A DNA stretch of 64,000 nucleotides, taken from NCBI GenBank assembly GCA_041565275.1, contig JBFGVE010000001.1:31709-95708 (forward strand). Direction: 5' to 3'. Below are positions 55,607-64,000 of the stretch, in pieces; the stretch's first letter is position 1; every line of letters starts with the position of its first letter. A program made the translations under genes and the position numbers. The stretch is from CAWUKT01 sp041565275 (lineage in GTDB: Bacteria; Bacteroidota; Bacteroidia; J057; JADKCL01). The notes beneath the pieces are model-generated. The model was not told the DNA's origin. It searched no databases and saw nothing but the letters and a program-made list of their open reading frames with translations.

Positions 55607-56476
55607 ATGAAGCAATTATTCTTTACAGCATTGCTAATCGGATTTTACATGTTCTTTACAGGATGTGATGTAGGTAACACTAAATCCGAAGGCACCAAAA
55701 CTGAAGTTGCGGACCAAACGACGAATCAATTAGGTGAGTCTAATGATAATCAGACCAGTGAAGCAGAGACTTTCTTTGAAAAGGATGGTCTCAAGGTATA
55801 TGCTCTCGAAGGCTACCAGGATTATCCCGATGCTAGACTGTCCCTGACCACTCCCGGGCTAGGTGTTGATCTCCCAACTGGCAGAAACCAGTTCTCTTTT
55901 AAGGTAGAGAACTACGAATTGGGAAAACAAACCCGGGGAGCAGATTCTATGGGAATGGCCAATTCAGGTAAAGGACAGCATATCCATTTTATTCTTAACA
56001 ATGGTCCTTACTCTGCCGAGTATGAGCCAGATTTTCAAAAGGAAATGGAAGCCGGTCACTACGTTCTTCTGGCTTTCCTGGCAAGGTCCTACCATTTGTC
56101 GGTCAAGAAGCCTGGTGCCTTTGTAGTACAACAATTTGTGGTTGGAACTCCCAAAGACAACTATAAGGAAGCTGATCTCAGCGCTCCTCACATGTTCTAT
56201 AGCCGTCCTAAAGGCACTTACAAAGCTGGTGACTATAATAAATTGCTTTTGGATTTCTTTCTCATCAATTCTGACCTGGCCACAGACGGTAACAAAGTGG
56301 TTGCCACTATCAATGGTACAGAGTTTACTTTCACCAAATGGGCTCCTTACATTATTGAGGGACTAGAAGCTGGTGAAACCACTATCAAGCTGGAGTACTT
56401 GGACAAAGATGGAAATCTGATCAACAGCCCTTTCAATCCGGTTGAGCGCACCGTGGTCCTGGAAGCCGCCAGTTGA
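55607..56476 (+). CDS. Uncharacterised lipoprotein
   Basis: A 289-residue lipoprotein (lipobox YMFFTGCDVG, Cys20). A Thr/Gln/Ser-rich linker precedes a compact domain with YQDYPDARLSLTTPGLGVDL, then HIHFILNNGPYSAEYEPD and RSYHLSVKKPGAFVVQQFVV. The middle part contains several His residues (KGQHIHFIL, EAGHYVLL) that could bind a metal, but I recognise no family. It lies divergent to the ECF sigma gene and 83 bases before a rhomboid protease gene on the same strand. Confidence 0.65.
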   Translation: MKQLFFTALLIGFYMFFTGCDVGNTKSEGTKTEVADQTTNQLGESNDNQTSEAETFFEKDGLKVYALEGYQDYPDARLSLTTPGLGVDLPTGRNQFSFKVENYELGKQTRGADSMGMANSGKGQHIHFILNNGPYSAEYEPDFQKEMEAGHYVLLAFLARSYHLSVKKPGAFVVQQFVVGTPKDNYKEADLSAPHMFYSRPKGTYKAGDYNKLLLDFFLINSDLATDGNKVVATINGTEFTFTKWAPYIIEGLEAGETTIKLEYLDKDGNLINSPFNPVERTVVLEAAS

Positions 56477-56559
56477 CGACTTTCTACCCGTACACTACCC
56501 AAATTACTTTGGAGCCTTACGAACAAGGAACCATTTTGGAAATTCGCTATCTTTAGGGA

Positions 56560-57138
56560 ATGAGAATTTCGTTCAATGCCCCCATCGTTCTGGTTTTCAC
56601 AATCATTTCTGCTGCCGTACTCGGCATCAATGAATGGATCGATAGCTCTTTTATCCAAAGCTATTTTATGTCCACTGGTCGATTTGAATGGAGCAACCCA
56701 TGGGACTATTTCCGCTTGTTTTCGCACGTCATCGGACATGCCAACTGGAAGCACCTTGTAGGGAACTTTTCCTTCATTCTACTGATCGGGCCTATTCTGG
56801 AAGAAAAGTACGGTGGTCGAAATCTAATGGTCATGATGTTGATCACCGCTCTGGTTACGGGACTACTCAACAATGTTGCTTCCGACACAGGTTTATTGGG
56901 GGCGAGTAGTATTGTCTTTATGATGATCCTGCTGGGATCTCTGGTCAATCTGCGCTCTGGTACAATTCCATTGACCTTTATCTTCATTGTCATTTTGTAT
57001 CTTGGTCAAGAGATCTACAATGGTCTTGCGCAGGACGACCAGATCAGCCAATTTGCCCACATCATTGGCGGACTTTGCGGAATGATTTTCGGATTTATCT
57101 TCAACAACAAAAGGATACCTGTCAAGGTCACCAAATAG
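56560..57138 (+). CDS. Rhomboid family intramembrane serine protease
   Basis: A 192-residue six-helix membrane protease that cuts transmembrane substrates. The catalytic serine lies in LLGASSIVFMMILLG (GASS instead of the usual GASG), and the partner histidine in SQFAHIIGGLCGMIFGF. HANWKHLVGNFSFILLIGPI contains the HxxxxHxxxN motif of the family on the second helix. Length is typical of small bacterial rhomboids. The substrate is unknown. It follows an uncharacterised lipoprotein gene by 83 bases. Confidence 0.9.
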   Translation: MRISFNAPIVLVFTIISAAVLGINEWIDSSFIQSYFMSTGRFEWSNPWDYFRLFSHVIGHANWKHLVGNFSFILLIGPILEEKYGGRNLMVMMLITALVTGLLNNVASDTGLLGASSIVFMMILLGSLVNLRSGTIPLTFIFIVILYLGQEIYNGLAQDDQISQFAHIIGGLCGMIFGFIFNNKRIPVKVTK

Positions 57139-57303
57139 CGATCTCACAGATTATTCTAAGCTTGGGGTATTCGACAGCTATTAGCAAGGCTTCAAAAAGA
57201 AATCGTCCTTGGACCTTTTTACAAACAAACAAGTGTTTTATTGTAATTGATCCAAGGACGAATTTAAATAAACTTCAGTGAAGTCGTCAGGTGGTTAGAT
57301 ATC

Positions 57304-57669
57304 TTAGTATCCGCCGCCACCGCCACGGTATCCACCGCCGCCGCCACCGCCGCGGTATCCACCGCCGCCACGGTATCCGCCACCGCCGCCGCCGCCACGG
57401 TATCCACCGCCGCCGCCGCCGCGACTCTCTCTTTCACGAGCTTTATTTACTGTCAAGGTACGGCCTTCAAGCTCAGCGCCATTTAGGTTTTCGATGGCTG
57501 CTGCGCCCTCTTCTTCATTGGACATCTCAACGAAGCCGAAGCCACGCGAACGTCCCGTATCACGGTCTAAAATTACTTTGGCTGAGTCTACGGTACCGTA
57601 CTCTTCAAAGATTTCCTTCAAGTCGTCACTGGTGACGACGTAGGCAAGTTGCCCTACAAAAATGTTCAT
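57304..57669 (-). CDS. Glycine-rich RRM RNA-binding protein
   Basis: A 121-residue protein with one RNA recognition motif and a Gly/Arg/Tyr-rich tail. RNP2 is NIFVGQLAYVV and RNP1 is RGFGFVEMSNEEE; the rest of the fold is complete (residues 1-80). The tail holds about six copies of YRGGGGG, the pattern of the cold-shock-associated RNA-binding proteins of cyanobacteria and Bacteroidota. They bind single-stranded RNA and may help at low temperature. The tail is encoded by a low-complexity stretch at 57307-57423, prone to length variation. Intergenic DNA on both sides has no other gene. Confidence 0.95.
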   Translation of the reverse strand: MNIFVGQLAYVVTSDDLKEIFEEYGTVDSAKVILDRDTGRSRGFGFVEMSNEEEGAAAIENLNGAELEGRTLTVNKARERESRGGGGGGYRGGGGGGGYRGGGGYRGGGGGGGYRGGGGGY

Positions 57670-57828
57670 ATCAAAAGAATTAAATATTCAATTTACGGAG
57701 TACTCCTAACTAATTGATCATTCCGGTATTCTACATTTAGCACTCTAAATTGAACTACTATCGGATTTCAACATAAGTCCTCGAAGGGCAAATTTAAGCA
57801 GAAAAAGTACGAATTCAAAAAAATAGTA

Positions 57829-60033
57829 TTAAAAGTCAAAATGCTCAATTTCCAGCCCCAATAGCGGTTGTGGATTGAGATTATCTGAGCGGTCTGCATC
57901 CGGCAGTAGACGTAATCCATCCAAATGAACAGCAACCACCTCTTGGGTCGTACGGTATTCATGGGTATGCTGTGTTTTCCCATCCATCCAGATCTGTGCT
58001 GGCAACCGGTAGTTTTCCCGACTCCCATCCGCATAGATTAATTGCATAATGATCGGTGTGACAACCTCTCCTTTGCGCAGCACATCTATTTGATAAACAT
58101 GGAATGCTTTTTCTTTCAAAGGCTTGAAGTTCTCCAACATTTTTATAATCAACTTTTCATTACTCGAATCAGAAGCATCCCAGGTGTCTTTCGTTCCAGT
58201 GTATTCATCTTTAAGCCCTTTTTTATCGGTGTAGTATAAAGGATCTTGTTCTTTAACAAATAGAGGATAGGTATTATGTGCCTCAGTCAATTCTTCCGAA
58301 ATTTTCAGGGAATAATGCCTGACCTTCCCTATAGCAAAATCCACATTGCCAGTACCATAGAACCATCCTCTCCAAAACCAATCTAAATCCTGGCCACTTG
58401 CATCTTCCATACTCCTGAAAAAATCAGCAGGCTCGGGGTGCTTGAACGCCCATCGGGCAGCATATTCTCGGAAAGCAAAATCAAAATTCTCGGGTCCCAG
58501 AATTAGTTCCCGCAACAGGTTCAGACCTGCTGCCGTCTTGGAATAGGAGATCAACCCATTGTCCTTGATAGACTCGGGATTGGTCATAATCGCCTTTTCA
58601 CTTCTGGATACCAATTGAAGGGATATATTATCTGCAGGTCCCCTGCGATGAGGAAAATTGGCTTCCCATTCACGTTCGGTCAAATATTCCAAAAAAGAAT
58701 TAAGCCCTTCGTCCATCCATGCCCAACGCCGCTCGTCGGAGTTGACCACCATTGGGAAGAAGTTGTGTCCTACCTCGTGGATGATCACCCCTATCATGCG
58801 GTATTTGGTATGCCGGGAGTAATATCCTGAGCCCTGCGGCCTTCCGCCGCAAAAGGAGATCATAGGGTATTCCATTCCCCAAACCGGGCCGTGGACAGCA
58901 GTAGCCTGAGGGTAAGGATAGTCAATCGAATATTTCGAATAGGTTTTCAATGTATGCATGATCACGTGAGTAGCATACTTGTCCCAAAGTGGCATTCCTT
59001 CACTGGGGTAGAGCGATTGAGCACGAACCATTTTTCCACTGATTTCGACAATCCCCGCATCCCAAACAAACTTCTTAGATGCGGCAAAAGCGAAGTCACG
59101 TACATTTTCAGCTGTGAATTTCCAGGTTTTCTCCCCTTTGGCGTGCGATGTCTCGTTTTTACTGGCTTCAGCAGGAGTTACTATGAAGCTGACAGAACCA
59201 GATTCATTTTCCAGCGCTGCCAGTCGCTTGCGCTGTTCTTTGGTGAGGACTTCTTCTTCATTCTCCAACATGCCAGTGGCAGCGACCAGGAAATTAGAAG
59301 GCAATATGATGTCAACTTCATAGTTGCCAAACTCAAGGGCAAACTCCGCACTTCCGTAAAAAGGTCTGTTTTGCCAACCATTTTCAGAATTGAAAACGCA
59401 CATCCTAGGATAAAACTGAGCGACCTCAAAAATGAAATTGTCATCTCTGGGGAAATATTCACAGCCACTCCGGCCTTCTACGGCTGCATCATTGATACGG
59501 TAGCTCCAATCCAGTTTGATTTCGAATTTTTCTCCTGGTCCTAGTTCCTTCTCAAGGTCGATGCGCATGTTGGTACCACCAACAAAATATTTGAGTGCGT
59601 TCCCATTGCCATCGGTTACCTTTCGCAATTGAACCCCACCCTGAAAAGGCTGGTTGTGCGCAACTGTTTCACCAAGGATGGAGGTTTCTTCCAATTCATA
59701 TGCTTGAGAGAGCTGGTGGTATACCGATTGTGGATTGCGCTTGTTTTGATCCAGTTGCAACCATAAAAACCTAAGAGAAACCGGACTATTGTTGTGGTAG
59801 GTGATAGTTTCTGACCCTGTCAACCGACGTTCTCGGGGTTCAAGACGCACTTTGATCTTATAATCTGCCCTTTGCTGCCAATAATCCGGCCCTGGAGCAC
59901 CCGACCCCAGGCGGTAGCTATTACCGGTTGGCCATTCCCAGGTAAAAGGTTGAAATAAGTGGGGATTGCTCTGGGCGGATCCAAGAAAGGGCAACGTCAG
60001 TAGCAAAAAGACAATATAGGGGCGCAAAGACAT
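57829..60033 (-). CDS. M1 family metallopeptidase
   Basis: Secreted zinc aminopeptidase of 734 residues with a signal peptide (FLLLTLPFLGSAQS). The M1 features are the substrate-binding GMEYPMISF (GxMEN-like), the zinc site HEVGHNFFPMVV followed by the third ligand in WMDEGLNSFLEYL. The large N-terminal beta domain and a C-terminal helical part follow the usual order. It probably trims peptides in the periplasm or outside. It begins nine bases before the end of the upstream aldehyde dehydrogenase gene, so the two genes are in line on the minus strand. Confidence 0.94.
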   Translation of the reverse strand: MSLRPYIVFLLLTLPFLGSAQSNPHLFQPFTWEWPTGNSYRLGSGAPGPDYWQQRADYKIKVRLEPRERRLTGSETITYHNNSPVSLRFLWLQLDQNKRNPQSVYHQLSQAYELEETSILGETVAHNQPFQGGVQLRKVTDGNGNALKYFVGGTNMRIDLEKELGPGEKFEIKLDWSYRINDAAVEGRSGCEYFPRDDNFIFEVAQFYPRMCVFNSENGWQNRPFYGSAEFALEFGNYEVDIILPSNFLVAATGMLENEEEVLTKEQRKRLAALENESGSVSFIVTPAEASKNETSHAKGEKTWKFTAENVRDFAFAASKKFVWDAGIVEISGKMVRAQSLYPSEGMPLWDKYATHVIMHTLKTYSKYSIDYPYPQATAVHGPVWGMEYPMISFCGGRPQGSGYYSRHTKYRMIGVIIHEVGHNFFPMVVNSDERRWAWMDEGLNSFLEYLTEREWEANFPHRRGPADNISLQLVSRSEKAIMTNPESIKDNGLISYSKTAAGLNLLRELILGPENFDFAFREYAARWAFKHPEPADFFRSMEDASGQDLDWFWRGWFYGTGNVDFAIGKVRHYSLKISEELTEAHNTYPLFVKEQDPLYYTDKKGLKDEYTGTKDTWDASDSSNEKLIIKMLENFKPLKEKAFHVYQIDVLRKGEVVTPIIMQLIYADGSRENYRLPAQIWMDGKTQHTHEYRTTQEVVAVHLDGLRLLPDADRSDNLNPQPLLGLEIEHFDF

Positions 60034-60041
60034 ATAAGATT

Positions 60042-61487
60042 TTAAAGGGAAATGAATATATTTTTGGGCTCGGTAAAGAAACGCAAGGCTTCCATGCCTC
60101 CTTCCCTGCCTACTCCACTAGCTTTTATCCCCCCAAAGGGAGTACGCAGATCCCGTACCAACCAACTGTTTACCCAGACAATTCCAGCCTCCAACTCTGC
60201 GGCAACACGATGCGCCTTTTTCAAGTTAGTGGTATGGATCGTTGAAGATAATCCATATTGTGTACTATTGGCAAAGGCGATTCCTTCTTCTTCAGAATTA
60301 AAAGGATAAATGGTAACTACCGGGCCAAATATTTCTTCTTGATTGGTGCGGCAGGCTGGCCCGAGTCCGGTGATAACAGTAGGTTCCAGGAACCACCCCC
60401 CCGCACAGCGTTCGTTTGGAGCTTCGGCGATCTTTCCTCCGGTTAGGATGGTGCCACCTTCCTCCTGACCCAGCGCTATGTAGTTGAGGTCTTTTTCAAA
60501 TTGTTCTTGCGAAACGATGGCACCTATTTCTGTCTCTTCTTCCAGGGGGTCACCAATTACTTTGGCTTTGGTACGCACCACGAAGTCAGCAACGAATTGT
60601 TCGTAAATAGGACGCTGGACGTAGATACGAGAACTGCAAAGGCAGATCTGCCCCTGGTTGGCAAAGGAAGAACGCAGACTGGTTTCCAATGCCGCTTCAT
60701 ATTCGCAATCGGCAAATACCAAGTTGGGGTTCTTGCCACCCAATTCCAGGGAAAGTTTCTTGAACATCGGGGCAGCCACCTTGGAAATAGCTTTACCAGT
60801 AGAGGTACCCCCAGTGAATGAAATGACAGGCACATCAGGATGGGCTACAATGGCTGATCCGACTTTAGTTCCTGATCCATGTACAATATTGAGGACTCCT
60901 TTTGGGAATCCGATCTCCCTGCAAATCTCCGAGAGGAGGTAAGCCGTCATGGGAGTTAATTCAGAAGGCTTAGCGACCACTGTATTACCAGCCGCGAGAG
61001 CAGGAGCGATCTTCCACGTAAATAAGTAGAGCGGGAGGTTCCAGGGTGAGATACATCCAGCCACTCCCAAAGGGCGTCGCAGGGTATAATTGAATCCTTG
61101 AGTTCCCATATCATAAGTTTCCGAATGAAACTGGGTGATGGCCCGGGCAAAATATCTGAAGTTGGCCGACCCACGAGGTATGTCCACCTGCCTTGCCAAG
61201 CTCAGGGGCTTTCCATTGTCCTTCGATTCGGCCTGAGCCAATTCTTCACTTCTTTCTTCAATACGGTCAGCGATCTTGATTAACCATGCGGCACGGTCAT
61301 TGATAGAGGTGGCAGCCCATCCTGGAAATGCAGCTTTAGCTGCAGTAACTGCGTGCTCTGCATCCTCTTTGCCGGAGTCGGGGATCCGACAGTAAGGATT
61401 ACCAGTTGCAGGCTCAATGTTGTTGATCCAACTTCCGGTTGACGGTGGAACCAGTACACCGTCAATATAATTCAAGATGTCTTGCAT
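60042..61487 (-). CDS. Aldehyde dehydrogenase, aminomuconic semialdehyde type
   Basis: NAD-dependent aldehyde dehydrogenase of 481 residues. Motifs are SPWNLPLYLFTWKIAPALA, LSLELGGKNPNLVFADCEYE (general base) and NQGQICLCSSRIYVQRP (nucleophile cysteine). The C-terminal region VNSWLVRDLRTPFGGIKASG, with an Arg in WLVRDLR, is the pattern of 2-aminomuconate/2-hydroxymuconate semialdehyde dehydrogenases and human ALDH8A1, which bind an acidic semialdehyde. That would fit the tryptophan/kynurenine pathway genes at 29.4-31.5 kb, though it lies 30 kb away. The exact substrate is inferred. Confidence 0.87.
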   Translation of the reverse strand: MQDILNYIDGVLVPPSTGSWINNIEPATGNPYCRIPDSGKEDAEHAVTAAKAAFPGWAATSINDRAAWLIKIADRIEERSEELAQAESKDNGKPLSLARQVDIPRGSANFRYFARAITQFHSETYDMGTQGFNYTLRRPLGVAGCISPWNLPLYLFTWKIAPALAAGNTVVAKPSELTPMTAYLLSEICREIGFPKGVLNIVHGSGTKVGSAIVAHPDVPVISFTGGTSTGKAISKVAAPMFKKLSLELGGKNPNLVFADCEYEAALETSLRSSFANQGQICLCSSRIYVQRPIYEQFVADFVVRTKAKVIGDPLEEETEIGAIVSQEQFEKDLNYIALGQEEGGTILTGGKIAEAPNERCAGGWFLEPTVITGLGPACRTNQEEIFGPVVTIYPFNSEEEGIAFANSTQYGLSSTIHTTNLKKAHRVAAELEAGIVWVNSWLVRDLRTPFGGIKASGVGREGGMEALRFFTEPKNIFISL

Positions 61488-61621
61488 GAGGTGAATTTAC
61501 TTATCGAAAAAGAATATCTCCAAGTCGCCTTCCGTATTTGCCCCATAGAAAATTTGATAGTAGCACGAAGAAGAGTGAGGGTTTGCCGGAACACAAATCT
61601 ACAGGGAAATAGAGATGAATT

Positions 61622-63370
61622 TCAATGAAGTTTGTCTACATTCGTCTGATAAGCGTACCCTGGCGACCCCTCATCGCCAATAGACTTTTGAGTGCCTTTT
61701 TTGTCCCAGTATTCGATGGCTTCATGGACGTGCATATACTGAGAACCTTTACCCAATTCTTCCAGCAGATGGCTTCGATACAGTATGTCCCGAACGGGAC
61801 CTATTACCCCTGCCATATACAGCACGATCTGTTTTTTCCTGAGGTCTTTTACTATTTCTACCAGGGTGTGGACAGCAGTAGAATCCAGAAAATTCATGGA
61901 TTCTGCATTGATAACGACCAATCGGAGTTCGGTACCTTTATCATCGACGAGTTTTTCGAGTTTTTCTCTGAAATAGTTGGCGTTGGCAAAGTACAACTGT
62001 GCGTCAAACCGGATCACCAGGATATCTTTTCGATCCTCTGCTTGCCCGAAGCGGTTGAAATTGCGGTAATAGGTTGATCCGGGGAGCCTTCCCAGTACGG
62101 CGAGGTGAGGGTAAGCACTTCGGTAAATAACTATGATCAATGACAATGCTACCCCCACTGCCATTCCGAGCTCTATCTTCAAAGTGAGGGTGGCGACAAA
62201 AGTCGCAAGTAACAAAATGAAGTCCGACTTGTCCGTTTTCCAAAGGTGGATAGCTTGTTTGATCTCGATAAGGCTTATAACTGCCACCATAATCACCGAA
62301 GCTAGGATGGCCTTCGGAAGGAAGTAGAAAAATGAGGTAAGGAAAATGAGCGCCAGAGCGATGAACGAGGCACTGATAATGGAGGAGAGCCCTGTTCGAG
62401 CTCCCATTTGATCGCTGACCGCAGTACGAGAAAACCCTCCGGAGGCTGGAAATGCTTGGAAAAACGATCCTCCGATATTTGCAATTCCTAGTCCGATCAA
62501 TTCCTGGTTGGCATCGATCTCATAATTTTTGTGGCGAGCCTGGATGACCTTAGCAACAGCAAAGGACTGCATAAATCCTACCAGCGCGATGGTCATTGCG
62601 GTCGATGACAAATCTCCTATGGCGCCAAAGTCAAATACAGGAACCTCCGGAGCTGGTAATCCACTGGGTACTCTTCCCAGTATCTTCATTCCGCCTGCAT
62701 CCAGGTTAAACAGGTACACTGCTGAAATGCCCAAAACCACTACCACCAATGGGCCCGGTATTGCTTTGTTGACCTTCCTTAGGGCCATAATGACAGCGAT
62801 ACCCACAAGACCAAGGACCAGAGTTGGAATGTGCGTATCTCCAATCAATTTCACTGCATTTATCAGAATTTCATAGATGTATTGACTTCGTGGAATATCG
62901 ACCCCTATGATATGCTTTAGTTGACTCAAACCGATGATTACAGCAGCAGCAGATGAAAAGCCACTGATTACCGGTTGGGACAAGAAATTCACTATAAATC
63001 CCAGCCGAAGTATGCCCAACATGAATTGAAACACCCCTACCATCAAAGCAAGTAGGATTGCGAGGCCGATGTATTCTTCAGTGGATGGTTGGGCAATGGC
63101 TCCTACTCCTGAAGAGATGAGCAATGCAACCATCGCCACCGGGCCAACTGACAACTGACGAGAAGTTCCGAAAATAGCATAGAGGATAAGAGGAATGATT
63201 GAAGCATAAAGACCAAAAATAGGCGGCATTCCGGCCAACATAGCATAAGCCATCCCCTGTGGGATCAACATCACTCCAACCGTCAAACCAGCTGACAGGT
63301 CCCCTTTCAGGTCTTTGGCATGGTAGGTCGGAAGCCAAGTGAGGATGGGTAAGAACTTCTTTAAACTCAT
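61622..63370 (-). CDS. SulP family anion transporter with STAS domain
   Basis: Inner-membrane transporter of 582 residues, homologous to sulfate/bicarbonate permeases. The N-terminal LTWLPTYHAKDLKGDLSAGL is followed by about 12 hydrophobic segments, including GVMLIPQGMAYAMLAGMPPI and GTSRQLSVGPVAMVALL, the SulP signatures. The last 130 residues form a cytoplasmic STAS domain (LVIRFDAQLYFANANYFREK, NAESMNFLDSTAVHTLVE). The transported ion (sulfate, bicarbonate or other) is unclear. I use the ATG at 63370; the frame upstream opens with a TTG at 63385. Confidence 0.93.
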   Translation of the reverse strand: MSLKKFLPILTWLPTYHAKDLKGDLSAGLTVGVMLIPQGMAYAMLAGMPPIFGLYASIIPLILYAIFGTSRQLSVGPVAMVALLISSGVGAIAQPSTEEYIGLAILLALMVGVFQFMLGILRLGFIVNFLSQPVISGFSSAAAVIIGLSQLKHIIGVDIPRSQYIYEILINAVKLIGDTHIPTLVLGLVGIAVIMALRKVNKAIPGPLVVVVLGISAVYLFNLDAGGMKILGRVPSGLPAPEVPVFDFGAIGDLSSTAMTIALVGFMQSFAVAKVIQARHKNYEIDANQELIGLGIANIGGSFFQAFPASGGFSRTAVSDQMGARTGLSSIISASFIALALIFLTSFFYFLPKAILASVIMVAVISLIEIKQAIHLWKTDKSDFILLLATFVATLTLKIELGMAVGVALSLIIVIYRSAYPHLAVLGRLPGSTYYRNFNRFGQAEDRKDILVIRFDAQLYFANANYFREKLEKLVDDKGTELRLVVINAESMNFLDSTAVHTLVEIVKDLRKKQIVLYMAGVIGPVRDILYRSHLLEELGKGSQYMHVHEAIEYWDKKGTQKSIGDEGSPGYAYQTNVDKLH

Positions 63371-63432
63371 TGCCTTTAGCTTCAAACCTTTTCGTCATAT
63401 TCGACTAGCTGGACAGACTGCATACTTAAAAC

Positions 63433-63700
63433 ATGACGGTTGTCTGTATTGAACTTAATACTACAAGATTCCCAAAAGGGAAGAAGGAAAATCGAAAACA
63501 CCAAAGCGGTCGCTTTCATTCACCAAAATTAATAAAAAACGGTATAGATTTCCTGATCTCGGGGAATCTATACAGGGTAATCGCATCTAAACAATACTCC
63601 GGACAGTTTTTAAGACACATCCACACAAAGATGTAAAAAAGTCGACGCCACACTCAAGCTCAAAAGAGCGAATATGACGTCATGAATTTTACAGTCTCAA
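63433..63700 (+). pseudogene. Remnant of a HigB-like toxin
   Basis: A 67-codon frame (63433-63636) ends in IDFLISGNLYRVIASKQYSG and FLRHIHTKM. In HigB-type mRNA interferases the C-terminal part reads like vxxixGNxYRLIaxixYxxqxxyIRfigTHxeYDkIDA. After the stop a neighbouring frame continues as HTQRCKKVDA, matching the TH...Y.K.DA end. So a short indel breaks the reading frame near the end, and the N-terminal half has no clear counterpart. No antitoxin gene follows. The call rests on pattern memory and is tentative. Confidence 0.35.
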
Positions 63701-63777
63701 TAGTAATATCTGTCTTAGCCCCTTGAAAATCTGGACTGATTATCGAAATTAAATTGGTCACAGTAAATTCAGGAACA

Positions 63778-64000
63778 ATGAGCAAAAAGAAGCGAAAATT
63801 CGATTCGTAGGAGAAGCTGAGTATCCTTCGGGAATGTGAACGGGAGGGCTTCATGGAGACCTGCCGCAAGTACAACCTGTCCTCCTCTACAGTGGGGTAC
63901 TGGAAGAAGAAATACCTGTCCGGAGGCAGCGAGGAGCTGAAGCCGGGGTACAGGCGTGTTGATCGGTAAGTCCGGGTTCTTGAGGAGGAGAACGCCCGTC
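63778..64000 (+). pseudogene. IS3-type OrfA transposase with two nonsense codons, 3' end beyond window
   Basis: From ATG 63778 the frame reads MSKKKRKFDS, a TAG (63808-63810), then EKLSILRECEREGFMETCRK and YNLSSSTVGYWKKKYLSGGS, a typical IS3 OrfA helix-turn-helix, then YRRVDR, a TAA (63967-63969) and VRVLEEENAR, the start of the usual leucine zipper. Single base changes (GAG to TAG and CAA or CAG to TAA) could explain both stops. The DNA looks richer in G and C than the flanking sequence, consistent with recent arrival. OrfB, if present, lies beyond the window. Confidence 0.8.

Noticed and set aside
57291..57635. Plus-strand frame rich in His and Arg opposite the RRM gene
   Set aside because: The composition is the complement of the glycine-rich repeat codons; it is a shadow frame.
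63808..63969. The TAG and TAA in OrfA read as evidence of an alternative genetic code
   Set aside because: All other genes in the window use TAG and TAA as ordinary stops, so mutation in the element is the simpler reading.

Overview
The window reads as chromosomal DNA from a member of the Bacteroidota, most likely a marine or freshwater saprospirian-type organism. The evidence is an exbB-exbD-exbD-tonB cluster, a GWxTD-domain protein, a multicopper oxidase ending in a type IX secretion (T9SS) sorting domain, a fused alpha/beta branched-chain E1, DUF1573 and LVIVD-repeat lipoproteins, a Reg_prop hybrid histidine kinase and mostly weak Shine-Dalgarno sequences. The assignment below phylum level is inference. 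I saw no rRNA, tRNA, CRISPR array or prophage.

Layout. 0-6.3 kb: housekeeping genes on mixed strands (pirin-like fragment, metG, scpA, mnmA, GWxTD protein). 6.3-7.9 kb: a gene-poor graveyard holding remnants of IS982-like and ISAs1-like transposases, a frameshifted small ORF with a leader like those of DUF4157 proteins, and one clean terminator. 7.9-15 kb: small membrane protein, WbqC-like protein, serine dehydratase beta chain, tsaC, a C-terminal processing peptidase, scpB and a pseudouridine synthase. 15.2-18.3 kb: TonB energising cluster. 18.4-28.9 kb: TspO-like protein, pruA, slyD, Nudix hydrolase, DUF1573 lipoprotein, parE, and a very long lipoprotein joining a GH3-like domain, apparently inactivated, to a serine hydrolase. 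29-31.5 kb: rfaE2 followed by kynurenine formamidase and kynureninase. 31.6-36.1 kb: a 1490-residue phosphorelay kinase. 36.2-45.3 kb: lpdA, maf, then a marR-fadN-amidase-fadA-fadE fatty-acid oxidation operon. 45.4-47.3 kb: a multi-pass membrane protein and an unrecognised 322-residue protein with polymerase-like motif spacing. 47.3-55.5 kb (minus strand): branched-chain E1, multicopper oxidase, beta-barrel and LVIVD proteins, and an ECF sigma factor overlapping an inner-membrane/beta-barrel fusion protein. 55.6-63.4 kb: lipoprotein, rhomboid protease, glycine-rich RRM protein, M1 peptidase, an aldehyde dehydrogenase resembling aminomuconic semialdehyde dehydrogenase, and a SulP transporter. 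63.4-64 kb: a HigB-like toxin remnant and an IS3-type OrfA with two in-frame stops.

How the genes fit together. Lipid and amino-acid catabolism dominate: beta-oxidation (fadN/fadA/fadE under a MarR regulator), tryptophan/kynurenine breakdown (formamidase, kynureninase, possibly the aldehyde dehydrogenase), proline/glutamate semialdehyde oxidation (pruA), serine deamination, and branched-chain 2-oxoacid oxidation (E1 plus lpdA). Envelope functions are the second theme: TonB power, peptidoglycan enzymes, lipoproteins and trans-envelope signalling. The least explained locus is 46.19-47.29 kb.
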